Origin: Lysinibacillus sp. KCTC 33748
GTDB taxonomy: Bacteria; Bacillota; Bacilli; Bacillales_A; Planococcaceae
Direction of reading: 5' to 3'
NCBI RefSeq assembly: GCF_002237755.1
Contig: NZ_MWSJ01000006.1
Location: 124,001-188,000 of the forward strand
Length of the DNA stretch: 64,000 bases
Shown: positions 27,221 to 35,990 of the stretch, in pieces
Layout: every line of letters starts with the position of its first letter
Position numbering within the stretch: the first letter of the stretch is position 1
Position numbers and translations under genes: made by a program
Notes under the pieces: generated by a model
Told to the model about the DNA's origin: nothing
Databases searched by the model: none
Seen by the model: the letters and a program-made list of their open reading frames with translations, nothing else

Positions 27221-28975
27221 ATGATGGAACTATTTTTATTTATGTTAGAGCGAGTAGGACTAATCATTGTGTTTGCCTTTTTAATGTCAAGGTGGCGCCT
27301 CTTTCGGGGCATGCTATTTCAGGATCAAGGGGTTCAGGAAAAAGTTTGGCTCATTATTATTTTTAGTGCTCTAAGTATAGTGAGCAGCTATACAGGGATA
27401 AAAATCGAAGGTGGTACTATTTATCCTTTAAATCAAATGATACATAGCACTATAAATGCGGAGGAGGCAATTGCGAATACGAGGCTAATTGGCGTAGCAA
27501 TTGCGGGTATTTTTGGTGGGCCACTTGTTGGCGTTAGTGTGGGGATTATTGCAGGGATTCATCGTATTACCCTTGGCGGTTTTACAGCGGTTGCCTGTGG
27601 TGTTTCTACTATACTAGCAGGATTCATCACAGGTGGTTTAAGTAGGCAATTAAAAATACGTCAAACCTTCTCCTATAAAAAGGCTGTTATGATCGGAATT
27701 TGTGCAGAAACTTTACAAATGATTGTTATTTTAATAATAGCAAAGCCTTTTGGACAAGCTTTGCAATTAGTTTCTTTAATCGCTCTACCAATGATTATTA
27801 TGAATGCCCTTGGGATTTTAATATTTTTCATTATTATTAAAACGTTTATTGATGAGGAAGAACGTACAAAAGCATTACAAACACATCAAGCATTTTCAAT
27901 TGCGCAACAAACAATCGAACATTTTCGTAAAGGGTTAAATGAAGAATCATGCCGAACGGTTGCGGAGATTATTAAAAGAGAAATTAAGGTTGAAGCAGTC
28001 GCGATTACAGATACAAATGGAATATTAGCACATGTAGGAGTAGGTGAGGATCATCACGTCATTCATCAAGAAATAATAACAGCTTTAACGAAGCGAGTGT
28101 TAGTAGAAGGACGTATTATTACAGCGACGTCCGCAAAAGAAATCAATTGTCCACATGAAGATTGTCCGCTAAGTGCTGCGATTGTCTTACCATTAAAAGT
28201 ACAGCATAAGACGGTAGGTACCTTAAAGCTATATTTTATTAATGTTTCTTCATTGACTGGGGTGAAAAAGGAGCTAGCTGAAGGTCTCAGTCGACTATTT
28301 TCCTCGCAGCTTGAATATGCTGAAATTGAGCAGCAAAGAAAGTTATTAAAGGATGCCGAGATTAAAGCGCTACAAGCACAGGTTCATCCTCATTTCTTAT
28401 TTAATAGTCTCAATACTATTTCAAGTCTGATCCGAACGGATGCTGATGAGGCTAGAGCTTTATTGATAAAGCTTAGTACGTTTTTCAGAAGTAATTTGCA
28501 GGGAGCCCGACAAATGCTGATTCCGTTAAAAAATGAAATTGACCATGTAGAGGCTTATTTGTCGATTGAACAAAAAAGATTTCCAAACCGCTATGATGTG
28601 AAGTTTCACTTGGATGAATCACTGTTTGATGTACAAATCCCCCCATTTACCTTACAGCCACTTGTTGAAAATGCCATTTATCATGCCTTTAAAAATCGTA
28701 AGGAAGGCAAGATTGACGTTAAGGTGCAGCGAATCAATAATAAGTTATTACTATTAACAGAGGATAATGGCTGCGGGATGAGAAATGAGCAGGTTAAACA
28801 GCTTGGCAAAATGATCATGCAATCCGAACAAGGTACCGGGACAGCCTTATGGAATATTTATCAGCGCATCCATGAAATTTATGGAACTGATGCAGATTTT
28901 TACATTTCAAGTACGTTGGATGTTGGCACGAAAATTATGATACAGCTGCCATTAAAAGCCACAAGATGGGAGTAG
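27221..28975 (+). CDS. lytS: LytS-family sensor histidine kinase
   Basis: 584 aa. About six membrane segments of the 5TMR-LYT type (residues 1-205) with GIFGGPLVGVSVGIIAGIHR, then a GAF-like region (about 215-360), then a His_kinase domain with phospho-His in HPHFLFNSLNTISSL (near 390) and an ATPase with LVENAIYHAF and EDNGCGM. It pairs with the LytT gene 4 bases downstream. In B. subtilis LytST and in E. coli BtsSR such systems respond to pyruvate. Confidence 0.92.
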   Translation: MMELFLFMLERVGLIIVFAFLMSRWRLFRGMLFQDQGVQEKVWLIIIFSALSIVSSYTGIKIEGGTIYPLNQMIHSTINAEEAIANTRLIGVAIAGIFGGPLVGVSVGIIAGIHRITLGGFTAVACGVSTILAGFITGGLSRQLKIRQTFSYKKAVMIGICAETLQMIVILIIAKPFGQALQLVSLIALPMIIMNALGILIFFIIIKTFIDEEERTKALQTHQAFSIAQQTIEHFRKGLNEESCRTVAEIIKREIKVEAVAITDTNGILAHVGVGEDHHVIHQEIITALTKRVLVEGRIITATSAKEINCPHEDCPLSAAIVLPLKVQHKTVGTLKLYFINVSSLTGVKKELAEGLSRLFSSQLEYAEIEQQRKLLKDAEIKALQAQVHPHFLFNSLNTISSLIRTDADEARALLIKLSTFFRSNLQGARQMLIPLKNEIDHVEAYLSIEQKRFPNRYDVKFHLDESLFDVQIPPFTLQPLVENAIYHAFKNRKEGKIDVKVQRINNKLLLLTEDNGCGMRNEQVKQLGKMIMQSEQGTGTALWNIYQRIHEIYGTDADFYISSTLDVGTKIMIQLPLKATRWE

Positions 28976-28979
28976 AGAA

Positions 28980-29726
28980 ATGTTAAATATCTATATTGTA
29001 GATGATGAACCGTTAGCAAGGGCTGAATTGCGATTTTTATTGGAGCAAACAAAGTTAGTTCAGATCATTGGTGAATCGGAGGATCTGGAGGAAATACTGT
29101 TGGATCCACAGTTTGAGCAGATCGATTGTGTGTTTTTAGATATACAGCTAGGCGTAAACAATGGCCTTGAATTGGCAAAACAGCTGCAACTAAGTATACG
29201 TAAACCTGAAATTATTTTTGCTACTGCTTATGATGAATATGCATTGCAAGCATTCGAAGTGAATGCCTTTGATTATATTTTGAAACCATTTGAGCCAGAG
29301 CGTGTACAAAGTGCTGTTGAAAAGCTGGTGGCTAAAAGAAGAACAACACAGGTTAAGACGATGGAAACATTAAAGGATATGCAATTGGACAAGCTTGATA
29401 AATTAACAGTTTATGTGAATGATCGGATTTTACTTATTAAAATTCAGGAAATTTTATATTGTACATCTGAAGAAAGTAAGACAATTGTTGTCACGGAGAA
29501 AGGGAGATATTTTGCTTCAGAGTCATTAGCAGCTTTGGAGAATAAACTTACTTTAAAAGGCTTTGTGCGGGTCCATCGGGCATTTATCGTCAATTTAGAG
29601 CATATTGAAGAGCTCGAGCCATGGAGCAGCTCAAAATACAATTTGATTTTGCATAATAGGCATTCGATTCCTGTCAGCAGGCTTTATATGAAAGATGTAC
29701 GAAAGATATTTCAGCTATCAAAATAA
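28980..29726 (+). CDS. lytT: LytT-family response regulator
   Basis: 248 aa. The receiver domain has YIVDDEPLARAELRFLL, phospho-Asp in CVFLDIQLG (near 53) and AFDYILKPFEPERV with the conserved Lys. The C-terminal LytTR DNA-binding domain spans about 140-245 (YCTSEESKTIVVTEKG, FVRVHRAFIVNLEHIEEL). It should act on direct-repeat sites; a candidate pair lies right after the gene, before cstA. Confidence 0.93.
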   Translation: MLNIYIVDDEPLARAELRFLLEQTKLVQIIGESEDLEEILLDPQFEQIDCVFLDIQLGVNNGLELAKQLQLSIRKPEIIFATAYDEYALQAFEVNAFDYILKPFEPERVQSAVEKLVAKRRTTQVKTMETLKDMQLDKLDKLTVYVNDRILLIKIQEILYCTSEESKTIVVTEKGRYFASESLAALENKLTLKGFVRVHRAFIVNLEHIEELEPWSSSKYNLILHNRHSIPVSRLYMKDVRKIFQLSK

Positions 29727-29731
29727 CTGCA

Positions 29732-29759
29732 TTTCAACAGTAGAAAACACCCTTTCAAC
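29732..29759 (+). promoter_or_regulatory. Candidate LytTR direct-repeat site upstream of cstA
   Basis: TTTCAAC occurs at 29732-29738 and 29753-29759, 21 bases apart, the spacing usual for LytTR regulators. On the minus strand both read GTTGAAA, the core of known sites. A TATGAT -10 box at 29813-29818 lacks a properly spaced -35, as expected of an activated promoter. Confidence 0.6.
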
Positions 29760-29844
29760 TTGGAATTCTTACATTTTGGTGAATTTTATGAATAATTGGT
29801 CAATTCGTTTGCTATGATGTGAAAAAAGTAAAAGGAGTGATAAA

Positions 29845-31638
29845 ATGAATGCTATTACAATTGTGATAGGTTCTATTTGTGTACTGATGATTAGCTATCG
29901 TTTGTATGGCATATTTTTCACAAAGAGGGTACTTAAGATAAAAGATGATACGCCCACCCCAGCACACGCTATGGAGGATGGTAAAGACTATGTTCCGACG
30001 AATAAATGGGTGACATTTGGGCATCACTTTGCTGCAATCGCAGCAGCTGGACCGTTAGTCGGACCTATTTTAGCTGCACAATTTGGCTATTTGCCTGGGC
30101 TCCTTTGGCTGTTAATTGGTGCGGTAATCGGTGGTGCGGTACATGATGCAGTAGTGTTATTCGCTTCAATGCGCCATGGTGGAAAGTCTTTATCTGAGGT
30201 CATGAAGAAGGAATTAGGACCTATTGCAGGATTCTGTACAGGCCTTGCCATGCTTTTCATTATTACAATTACAATGGCCGGGCTATCGATGGTTGTCCTT
30301 GGTGCGTTAGAGCGAAATCCATGGGGAACTTTTGCGGTAGGGATTACCATTCCAATAGCGATGCTTGTTGGTATTGCTTACCGTAAAACAGGAAATTTAA
30401 TAGTTACATCGACAGTTGGCTTTATTTTGTTGATGATTGGTGTATTTCTTGGACCGATGATTCAAGGAACAGTATTTGGCGATTTTTTAACGTTTGACCG
30501 TGATACTTTAGCTATTATTTTACCGATTTATGCATTCTTTGCAGCGGCATTACCTGTTTGGCTCTTATTAGCGCCGCGTGATTATTTAAGTAGTTTCATG
30601 AAAATTGGTGTATTTATTGCTTTAATCATCGGGGTCTTTTTCGTTAACCCAGTTATTCAATTCCCGCCAATTACGGAGTTTATTCATGGTGGTGGTCCAG
30701 TAATTGCTGGACCAGTATGGCCATTCGTCTCTATCACAATTGCCTGTGGGGCTATTTCTGGCTTCCATGCTTTTGTAGGCTCTGGGACAACGCCGAAAAT
30801 GATTGATCGCTGGGAAGATATTCGCATCGTCGGTTTTGGTGCGATGCTCGTAGAATCTTTAGTAGGTGTAATGGCTTTAATTGCAGCAACAGCCCTTCAT
30901 CCTGCAGATTATTTTGCGATTAATTCAGCCCCAGCAGTCTTTGCTACATTAGGAATGGAGCCTGTTCATTTACATGCTTTAGCTGAAAGTATTGGGATGG
31001 ATTTAGAAGGACGTACAGGAGGAGCAGTAACGCTTGCAGTTGGGATGACTGATATTTTCACAGGGATTCCTTGGTTTGCTGAACTATCTTCTTATTTCTA
31101 TCAATTCGTGATCATGTTTGAAGCGGTCTTTATTTTAACGGCTATTGATGCTGGGACGCGTGTAGCGCGCTATTTAATCCAAGATTTTGGCGGCAATGTA
31201 TACAAGCCACTGAAGCGTACAAATTGGATTCCGGGTACAATCTTTGCAAGTGCACTTGCATGCTTCATGTGGGGCTATTTATTGTATTCAGGAGATATTA
31301 GTTCAATTTGGGTATTATTCGGTGTCTCGAATCAGTTGATGGCAACAATCGGTTTAGTATGTGGTGTAACAATCGTATTAAAAGTTGCAGATAAGCGAAT
31401 CTATGCCTTAACATGCTTTATCCCATTAGCCTATTTATATGTCACTGTAAATGTAGCAGGCTTTTGGATGATTAAAAATGTGTATTGGAATACAGCGGCG
31501 GCTGGTTACAATATGTTAAATGGTATATTGTCTGTCATTATGTTAATGTTAGGCTTTATCATTGTTATTGCTGCCATTAAAAAATGGGCAGAGCTTTGGA
31601 AGTCACCAAAGTTTTTATTATCACAAACAGCTTCATAA
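29845..31638 (+). CDS. cstA: CstA-family peptide/pyruvate transporter
   Basis: 597-aa protein with about 16 membrane segments. CstA family motifs include TNKWVTFGHHFAAIAAAGPL at about residue 50, GAVIGGAVHDAVVLFASMRH, and GCAISGFHAF-type segment FHAFVGSGTTPK. E. coli relatives BtsT and CstA import pyruvate. It lies directly after lytST with a LytTR-type site between, paralleling the BtsSR-BtsT unit. AAAGGAG precedes ATG 29845. Confidence 0.9.
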   Translation: MNAITIVIGSICVLMISYRLYGIFFTKRVLKIKDDTPTPAHAMEDGKDYVPTNKWVTFGHHFAAIAAAGPLVGPILAAQFGYLPGLLWLLIGAVIGGAVHDAVVLFASMRHGGKSLSEVMKKELGPIAGFCTGLAMLFIITITMAGLSMVVLGALERNPWGTFAVGITIPIAMLVGIAYRKTGNLIVTSTVGFILLMIGVFLGPMIQGTVFGDFLTFDRDTLAIILPIYAFFAAALPVWLLLAPRDYLSSFMKIGVFIALIIGVFFVNPVIQFPPITEFIHGGGPVIAGPVWPFVSITIACGAISGFHAFVGSGTTPKMIDRWEDIRIVGFGAMLVESLVGVMALIAATALHPADYFAINSAPAVFATLGMEPVHLHALAESIGMDLEGRTGGAVTLAVGMTDIFTGIPWFAELSSYFYQFVIMFEAVFILTAIDAGTRVARYLIQDFGGNVYKPLKRTNWIPGTIFASALACFMWGYLLYSGDISSIWVLFGVSNQLMATIGLVCGVTIVLKVADKRIYALTCFIPLAYLYVTVNVAGFWMIKNVYWNTAAAGYNMLNGILSVIMLMLGFIIVIAAIKKWAELWKSPKFLLSQTAS

Positions 31639-31649
31639 TGAAAAGCGAG

Positions 31650-31696
31650 AAACTATTGAAAATTGGTTGTATACTAGTTTTCAATAGTTTTTTTAT
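31650..31696 (+). terminator. Terminator of cstA
   Basis: AAACTATTGAAAA (31650-31662) pairs with TTTTCAATAGTTT (31678-31690), then more T. Confidence 0.85.
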
Positions 31697-31752
31697 TGGC
31701 TAATCATCAAGAGTTATGGATGACATATGTTAATTTTATGCCACATATAAGC

Positions 31753-31841
31753 GGATCTTCGTTACGACTGGGCGACTCCTTGGGGATTAGCGGCTCAACG
31801 GACGCCCCCCGGCAAAGCGCCCAGTCGGAACGGAAATCAAC
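31753..31841 (+). repeat. Class A repeat, 89-bp copy
   Basis: The left end GGATCTTCGTTACGACTGGGCG pairs with the right end CGCCCAGTCGGAACGGAAATC. The middle keeps GACTCCTTGGGGATTAGCGGC but lacks the inner hairpin. The rest of the gap to yuiB is unremarkable. Confidence 0.78.
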
Positions 31842-31958
31842 TACACGTTATGGTGATGATTCCTAAATATGACGAACAAGCGAAATCAAGGATATGTTCA
31901 TTGAAAGCGTTGTAGTAATCATGTAAACTAATGAGAGGAAAATGGAGGTTATACATAC

Positions 31959-32288
31959 ATGGATGGTCCAGTTTCATTAGTACAGTTAATCATTTCAATT
32001 TTATTATTTTTCGTTATGTTCTTTGGTATTGGATTTTTATTGAATATGCTTCTGCGAATGACATGGTTAATGGCAATCGTGTATCCAATTGTTGTTATTT
32101 TTATTGTCGATGATGTAAGCTTTTTAGATTATATTTTCAAGCCAGGTTCTGCATTTCCAGCACTTTTAGATAAGTTACAAGCATTGCACCTTGTTGATGT
32201 GTCCATTTTATCGGGTGGCTTTGCTGGTTCAATTGTAGCGGGAATTGTCATGATTTATTTACGTAAAAGCGGTTATCGAATGTTTTAA
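31959..32288 (+). CDS. yuiB: YuiB-like membrane protein
   Basis: 109 aa with three membrane segments (about 8-28, 36-53, 85-102). LVQLIISILLFFVMFFGIGFLLNMLLRMTW and VLYPIVV-like text fit B. subtilis YuiB, function unknown. GGAGG lies 11 bases before ATG 31959. In B. subtilis the gene is also close to yuiD and pepA (yuiE), which supports the call. Confidence 0.8.
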   Translation: MDGPVSLVQLIISILLFFVMFFGIGFLLNMLLRMTWLMAIVYPIVVIFIVDDVSFLDYIFKPGSAFPALLDKLQALHLVDVSILSGGFAGSIVAGIVMIYLRKSGYRMF

Positions 32289-32455
32289 TTTCTTTCAGCG
32301 GGTAAACATCCGCTGAAAGAAATTAAGCCTCCGGCGGATGTCATGGATTCGAAAAGGAGTGCTTTGTGCTAGCACAAAGCCGATTCCGGACGCAAATATG
32401 CCTCGGCATATTTGATCTTATTTCAGCAGATGTCCAAGCATCTGCTGATTTTTTT
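32289..32455 (+). repeat. Dispersed repeat, class B, with terminator-like end
   Basis: It starts with the hairpin CTTTCAGCGG...CCGCTGAAAG, contains AGCACAAAGCCGATTCCGGA and AATATGCCTCGGCATATTTG, and ends with CAGCAGATG...CATCTGCTG followed by seven T (32449-32455), which could terminate yuiB. Related blocks occur at 36886 and 48880. Confidence 0.7.
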
Positions 32456-32464
32456 ATTGAATTT

Positions 32465-32517
32465 TTCCGATAAATCGTGAAATGTTTCCGATAAATCACA
32501 AAAATGTTCCGATAAAT
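32465..32517 (+). repeat. Three direct repeats of TTCCGATAAAT, 21-bp period
   Basis: Copies start at 32465, 32486 and 32507, exactly 21 bases apart (two helical turns). The spacers between copies also resemble each other. Confidence 0.8.
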
Positions 32518-32554
32518 AAAAAAACACAGCCTCGGCATGAGGGTGTGTCTATTT

Positions 32555-33037
32555 TTACAAAATAAACTGGTATGTGATGATGGCGATAAAGATTCCAGTC
32601 AATGCTCCAAAAAATACCTCGCTCCGTTTATGACCTAGTAATGTTTTTAGCTCCTCCATTTTTTCTTGGCCATCCATTTGCGGCCATTTTTTTAAATCAT
32701 GAAGCAGTGTTTCAAAGTCCTTTCGTAGTTGATTTAATACTGCTGCATGTTGACCTGCCTGGAAACGTACTCCACTTGCATCATACATGACGATAAATGA
32801 AAACATAGCGGCTACGGCAAAAATTGGGGAATCTAATCCTGTTTCATAGGCTATAGAGGTTGTTAGCCCTGTTACGGAAGCGGAGTGTGAACTGGGCATA
32901 CCCCCGGTGGAAGTAAATAATCCCCAGTCAATCTTTCGAGTCATTAAAAAATGAATAGGGATTTTTACAAACTGTGCGAAGAGAACAGCAAAAAGGGCAA
33001 CGAGTAAAGGGGTATTTTGAAGTAAACTAATGATCAT
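32555..33037 (-). CDS. yuiD: YuiD, divergent PAP2-family membrane protein
   Basis: 160 aa. GGMPSSHSASVTGLTTSIAYE carries the SxxSxH-like phosphatase core of the divergent PAP2 family, followed by VMYDASGVRFQAGQHA. About four membrane segments. ATG 33037 is preferred, with GAAGG upstream; GTG 33049 overlaps that site. Substrate unknown. It is divergent from pepA. Confidence 0.88.
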   Translation of the reverse strand: MIISLLQNTPLLVALFAVLFAQFVKIPIHFLMTRKIDWGLFTSTGGMPSSHSASVTGLTTSIAYETGLDSPIFAVAAMFSFIVMYDASGVRFQAGQHAAVLNQLRKDFETLLHDLKKWPQMDGQEKMEELKTLLGHKRSEVFFGALTGIFIAIITYQFIL

Positions 33038-33150
33038 CACAACCTTCACTTATAATTGCTTTTATTATAACATTCATTATTTTCTAAAAGCCAAATATTA
33101 CGCGTTTTCTGAAATTTAGGTATAATAGAATACTGAATGGAGGAATGTAC

Positions 33151-34659
33151 ATGCATATTGTAAAAGAAGCAAAAACATTTGAAACGATTTCTACTGAAGT
33201 GTTAGTAGTAGGTGTCCCTAAACATCGTGAACAAATGCAGGAATGGGCAAGCTTTTCTTCATTTTATGGAGAATCCATTGATGCGTGGATTAGTGCAGGA
33301 GATGTATCTACTGCGTTTAAAAAAATGACGAAATTGCCATTCTTGAAGAGCCACGTAAATCTTAAACGCATTTTATTTGTTGGTTTAGATGACCGTAAAG
33401 ACCTAACAGAAGGCGATATTCGTGCAGCATTTGGGTTGCTTGGCAAGGAACTAAGGGCCTTAAAGGTTAAAGAATATTCCATTTGGCTTGAGTCGTTTAC
33501 GACAGAATCGATTACTGTAACAGATGTTGCATTTTTAGCTGGTGAAGGAACTGGTCTAGGTTATTATGCAATTCCTCATTATAAAACAACATCAAATGAA
33601 GTAGATAAACGTATTGACGCGGTTCATCTTGTAACGTCTGCTAATGATTTAGATGAAGTGGTGGCAAGCTTTGAGGTTGGCGCTATTTATGCAAATGCTG
33701 TAAATGAAGCACGTAGCTTAATTAATTGTCCACCAAACTTACTGACAGCGACAGACTTAGCAAATTACGCAGAGTCCCTTGCAGTCGAGTATAATTTTGA
33801 AGTGGAAATTTTAGATAAAGCACAATTAGAGGAGCTTGGAATGGGCGGTATTTTATGTGTCAATCAAGGCTCCCATGAAGAACCTCGTTTAATAACATTA
33901 AAATATAAAGCGACTGAAGATTTTGATGATCCAATTGGTCTTGTCGGCAAAGGGGTTACGTATGATACAGGTGGCTATTCCTTAAAGCCAAAAGATTCAA
34001 TGGTAGGCATGAAGGGCGATATGGGTGGCGCTGCAGCTGTGCTAGGTGCCATGAAAATTATTGGTGAATTACGACCTAACAAAAATGTCTTAGCTGTTAT
34101 TGGCTCTACCGATAATATGGTATCTGAAACAGCATTTAAGCCAGATGATGTCATCACGACATATAGTGGTAAGACGGTCGAAGTGTTAAATACCGATGCG
34201 GAAGGACGCTTAGTATTGGCAGACGCTACTACATATGCTAAACAACAAGGAGCTACTTCCCTGATTGATGTTGCAACGTTAACAGGTGGAGTGATTACTG
34301 CACTTGGTATGGATAAAACAGGTGCACTTTCTAATGACGATGAATTCTTTGCTGCTTTCATGGAAGCTGCACAGGAGCCGGATGAATTTGTGTGGCGTAT
34401 GCCTTTAACAGAAAATGACAAGAAACGAATTCGTAAATCAGACGTCGCTGATTTGAATAATTCTCCTGGTCGTGATGGTCACATGATTTTTGGCGGAGGC
34501 TTTGTTGGTGAGTTTGTTGGTGATACACCATGGATTCATTTAGATATTGCAGGAACGTCAGATGCGATGGCTGTACATGACTTAGGTCCAAAAGGTGGTA
34601 CAGGTGTAATGGTCCGTACACTAGCAAACTTTGTGCAACGTTTAGGAGAAGAAAAATAG
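33151..34659 (+). CDS. pepA: Leucyl aminopeptidase (M17)
   Basis: 502-aa cytosolic two-metal aminopeptidase. Metal and catalytic motifs include VGKGVTYDTGGYSLKP (near 265-280), MKGDMGGAAAV, and the signature NTDAEGRLVLADA (near 346-358). GGAGG (33139-33143) is 7 bases before ATG 33151; the ATG at 33145 is too close to it. In B. subtilis the orthologue YuiE is next to yuiD, as here. Confidence 0.94.
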   Translation: MHIVKEAKTFETISTEVLVVGVPKHREQMQEWASFSSFYGESIDAWISAGDVSTAFKKMTKLPFLKSHVNLKRILFVGLDDRKDLTEGDIRAAFGLLGKELRALKVKEYSIWLESFTTESITVTDVAFLAGEGTGLGYYAIPHYKTTSNEVDKRIDAVHLVTSANDLDEVVASFEVGAIYANAVNEARSLINCPPNLLTATDLANYAESLAVEYNFEVEILDKAQLEELGMGGILCVNQGSHEEPRLITLKYKATEDFDDPIGLVGKGVTYDTGGYSLKPKDSMVGMKGDMGGAAAVLGAMKIIGELRPNKNVLAVIGSTDNMVSETAFKPDDVITTYSGKTVEVLNTDAEGRLVLADATTYAKQQGATSLIDVATLTGGVITALGMDKTGALSNDDEFFAAFMEAAQEPDEFVWRMPLTENDKKRIRKSDVADLNNSPGRDGHMIFGGGFVGEFVGDTPWIHLDIAGTSDAMAVHDLGPKGGTGVMVRTLANFVQRLGEEK

Positions 34660-34726
34660 AATAGGCGATGGACGTGTGATATATGCATCTCCCTACATAC
34701 GATAGAGTAAAAAAGGGAGGAAGCTT

Positions 34727-34933
34727 ATGACATTCTTCGGAGGTTATCCAGGAGGAGGCTTTTGGCCAATCGGCGGGCCGTTTTTGGGGGGATTTTTAGG
34801 AAGTTTTCTTGGATCACAGTTTGGCCCATCTCCATTTTTTTCGCCGTTCTATCGCCCATTTCCACCGTTTTACCGACCAGGTCCACCATTTTTCCGACCA
34901 GGTCCACCGTTTGGAGGGCATCGTAGATATTAA
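34727..34933 (+). CDS. Gly/Pro/Phe-rich small protein
   Basis: 68 aa: a glycine-rich first half (GGGFWPIGGPFLGGFLG) then Pro-Phe-Tyr-Arg repeats (FYRPGPPFFRPGPPFGG) ending HRRY. AAGGGAGGA precedes ATG 34727 and a strong terminator follows. Such composition is common in small spore-coat or surface proteins of Bacillales, but no function can be assigned. Confidence 0.7.
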   Translation: MTFFGGYPGGGFWPIGGPFLGGFLGSFLGSQFGPSPFFSPFYRPFPPFYRPGPPFFRPGPPFGGHRRY

Positions 34934-34952
34934 TTCAAATAAAATAAATCTT

Positions 34953-34990
34953 AAAAAACCAGATGTCAGCAAGCGACATCTGGTTTTTTT
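34953..34990 (+). terminator. Terminator
   Basis: A 15-base perfect stem (34953-34967 / 34975-34989) with a 7-base loop and a T tract. Confidence 0.93.
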
Positions 34991-35034
34991 TAACAGGTTA
35001 AATAAATATTATATTCTAGGTATTAAATAAAGTG

Positions 35035-35063
35035 TTGACAGAATATACTAAATTATTTATTAT
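35035..35063 (+). promoter_or_regulatory. Strong promoter of the sumT operon
   Basis: TTGACA (35035-35040), 17 bases, TATTAT (35058-35063). It lies about 140 bases before sumT, leaving room for the leader RNA. Confidence 0.85.
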
Positions 35064-35069
35064 TCTTAT

Positions 35070-35167
35070 TGTATTAGTAAGAATTAAATACGTAGCTGAC
35101 TAGCAAACTAGAGGCTCTTATTATTCACAGGCATTGCTCTGCCCATGGATAATTTGAGTCTTTTTTT
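35070..35167 (+). ncRNA. Sulfur-gene leader RNA with conserved hairpin and terminator (sumT copy)
   Basis: Hairpin GCT-GA-CTAG-CAAA-CTAG-A-GGC at 35095-35115. Its A-GGC strand is also the start of a terminator: AGGCTC (35112-35117) pairs with GAGTCT (35156-35161) in a longer imperfect stem, with an inner GGC/GCC hairpin and seven T to 35167. The two folds exclude each other. The same arrangement precedes sbp and cysH. It does not show the hallmarks of SAM or T-box leaders. Confidence 0.7.
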
Positions 35168-35201
35168 ATCTCTAAGAAAAGACGAAAGGGAGTGAAATCA
35201 A

Positions 35202-35978
35202 ATGGGAAAAGTTTTTATAGTGGGTGCTGGACCTGGCGATGTTGATCTTATCACAGTAAAAGGATTAAGGTGTATCGAATGTGCTGATGTCATCCTATAT
35301 GACAGACTCATTAATAAGACTCTACTATCCTATGCTAAACGAGAAGCTAAGCTTATCTTTTGCGGTAAGCTACCTCAGCAGCACGCCATGATTCAAGAGC
35401 AAATTAATCAAGCACTTGTCAGCTATGCACAGCAAGGATTGATTGTAACGAGATTAAAGGGAGGAGATCCATTCGTTTTTGGAAGGGGAGCTGAGGAAGC
35501 AGAGGTACTAGCACAGCATAATATTCCATTTGAAATAGTGCCTGGTATCACTTCAGGGATAGCAGCACCGGCATATGCGGGAATTCCTGTTACACATCGT
35601 GACCTAGGCTCAAGTTTTGCTATGGTCACTGGGCATATGAGAGAGGGCAAAGATGATGGAATCCAATGGGAAAGTCTTGTAAAAGGGATTGATACGATTG
35701 CTATTTATATGGGGGTCGGTAACCTTCCCTATATCCGTCAGCAGCTGCTCAAGTATGGGCGAGATAAGGAAACACCAATAGCGCTCATCCATTGGGGTAC
35801 ATTTTCTCAACAAAAAACAGTCACAGGGACTTTATCTAATATTGAAGAACTAGTTCAGCGAGAAAATATTCAAAATCCAAGCATAATTGTAGTAGGAAAA
35901 GTTGTTACTTTGAGGGAAACACTTCAATGGTTTGAACAAAACATTCCGCAGCCACAGTTAGCAGAAGTTTCTGTGTAA
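35202..35978 (+). CDS. sumT: Uroporphyrinogen-III C-methyltransferase
   Basis: 258-aa SAM-dependent methylase that makes precorrin-2, the first step towards siroheme. KVFIVGAGPGDVDLITVKG and DVILYDRLI at the N-terminus, VTRLKGGDPFVFGRGAEEAE near 83, and VPGITSGIAAPAYAGIPVTHR near 110 are diagnostic. It lacks the CysG dehydrogenase domain. AAAGGGAGTG precedes ATG 35202. It heads an operon with sirB and yezD, next to cysJI, so siroheme for sulfite reductase is the likely product. Confidence 0.95.
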   Translation: MGKVFIVGAGPGDVDLITVKGLRCIECADVILYDRLINKTLLSYAKREAKLIFCGKLPQQHAMIQEQINQALVSYAQQGLIVTRLKGGDPFVFGRGAEEAEVLAQHNIPFEIVPGITSGIAAPAYAGIPVTHRDLGSSFAMVTGHMREGKDDGIQWESLVKGIDTIAIYMGVGNLPYIRQQLLKYGRDKETPIALIHWGTFSQQKTVTGTLSNIEELVQRENIQNPSIIVVGKVVTLRETLQWFEQNIPQPQLAEVSV

Positions 35979-35990
35979 GGATGTGGGTTT

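Noticed and set aside
32341..32538. Minus-strand frame of 65 codons with repeated IYRK
   Set aside because: Its repeats come from the 21-bp DNA repeat and class B element; no ribosome site.
33975..34421. 148-codon minus-strand frame inside pepA
   Set aside because: Antisense shadow of a well supported gene, Ser/Ala-rich, no ribosome site.
35070..35167. SAM-I or T-box riboswitch before sumT
   Set aside because: No T-box AGGGTGG motif, no specifier stem, and no SAM-I core; the leader is too short for either.
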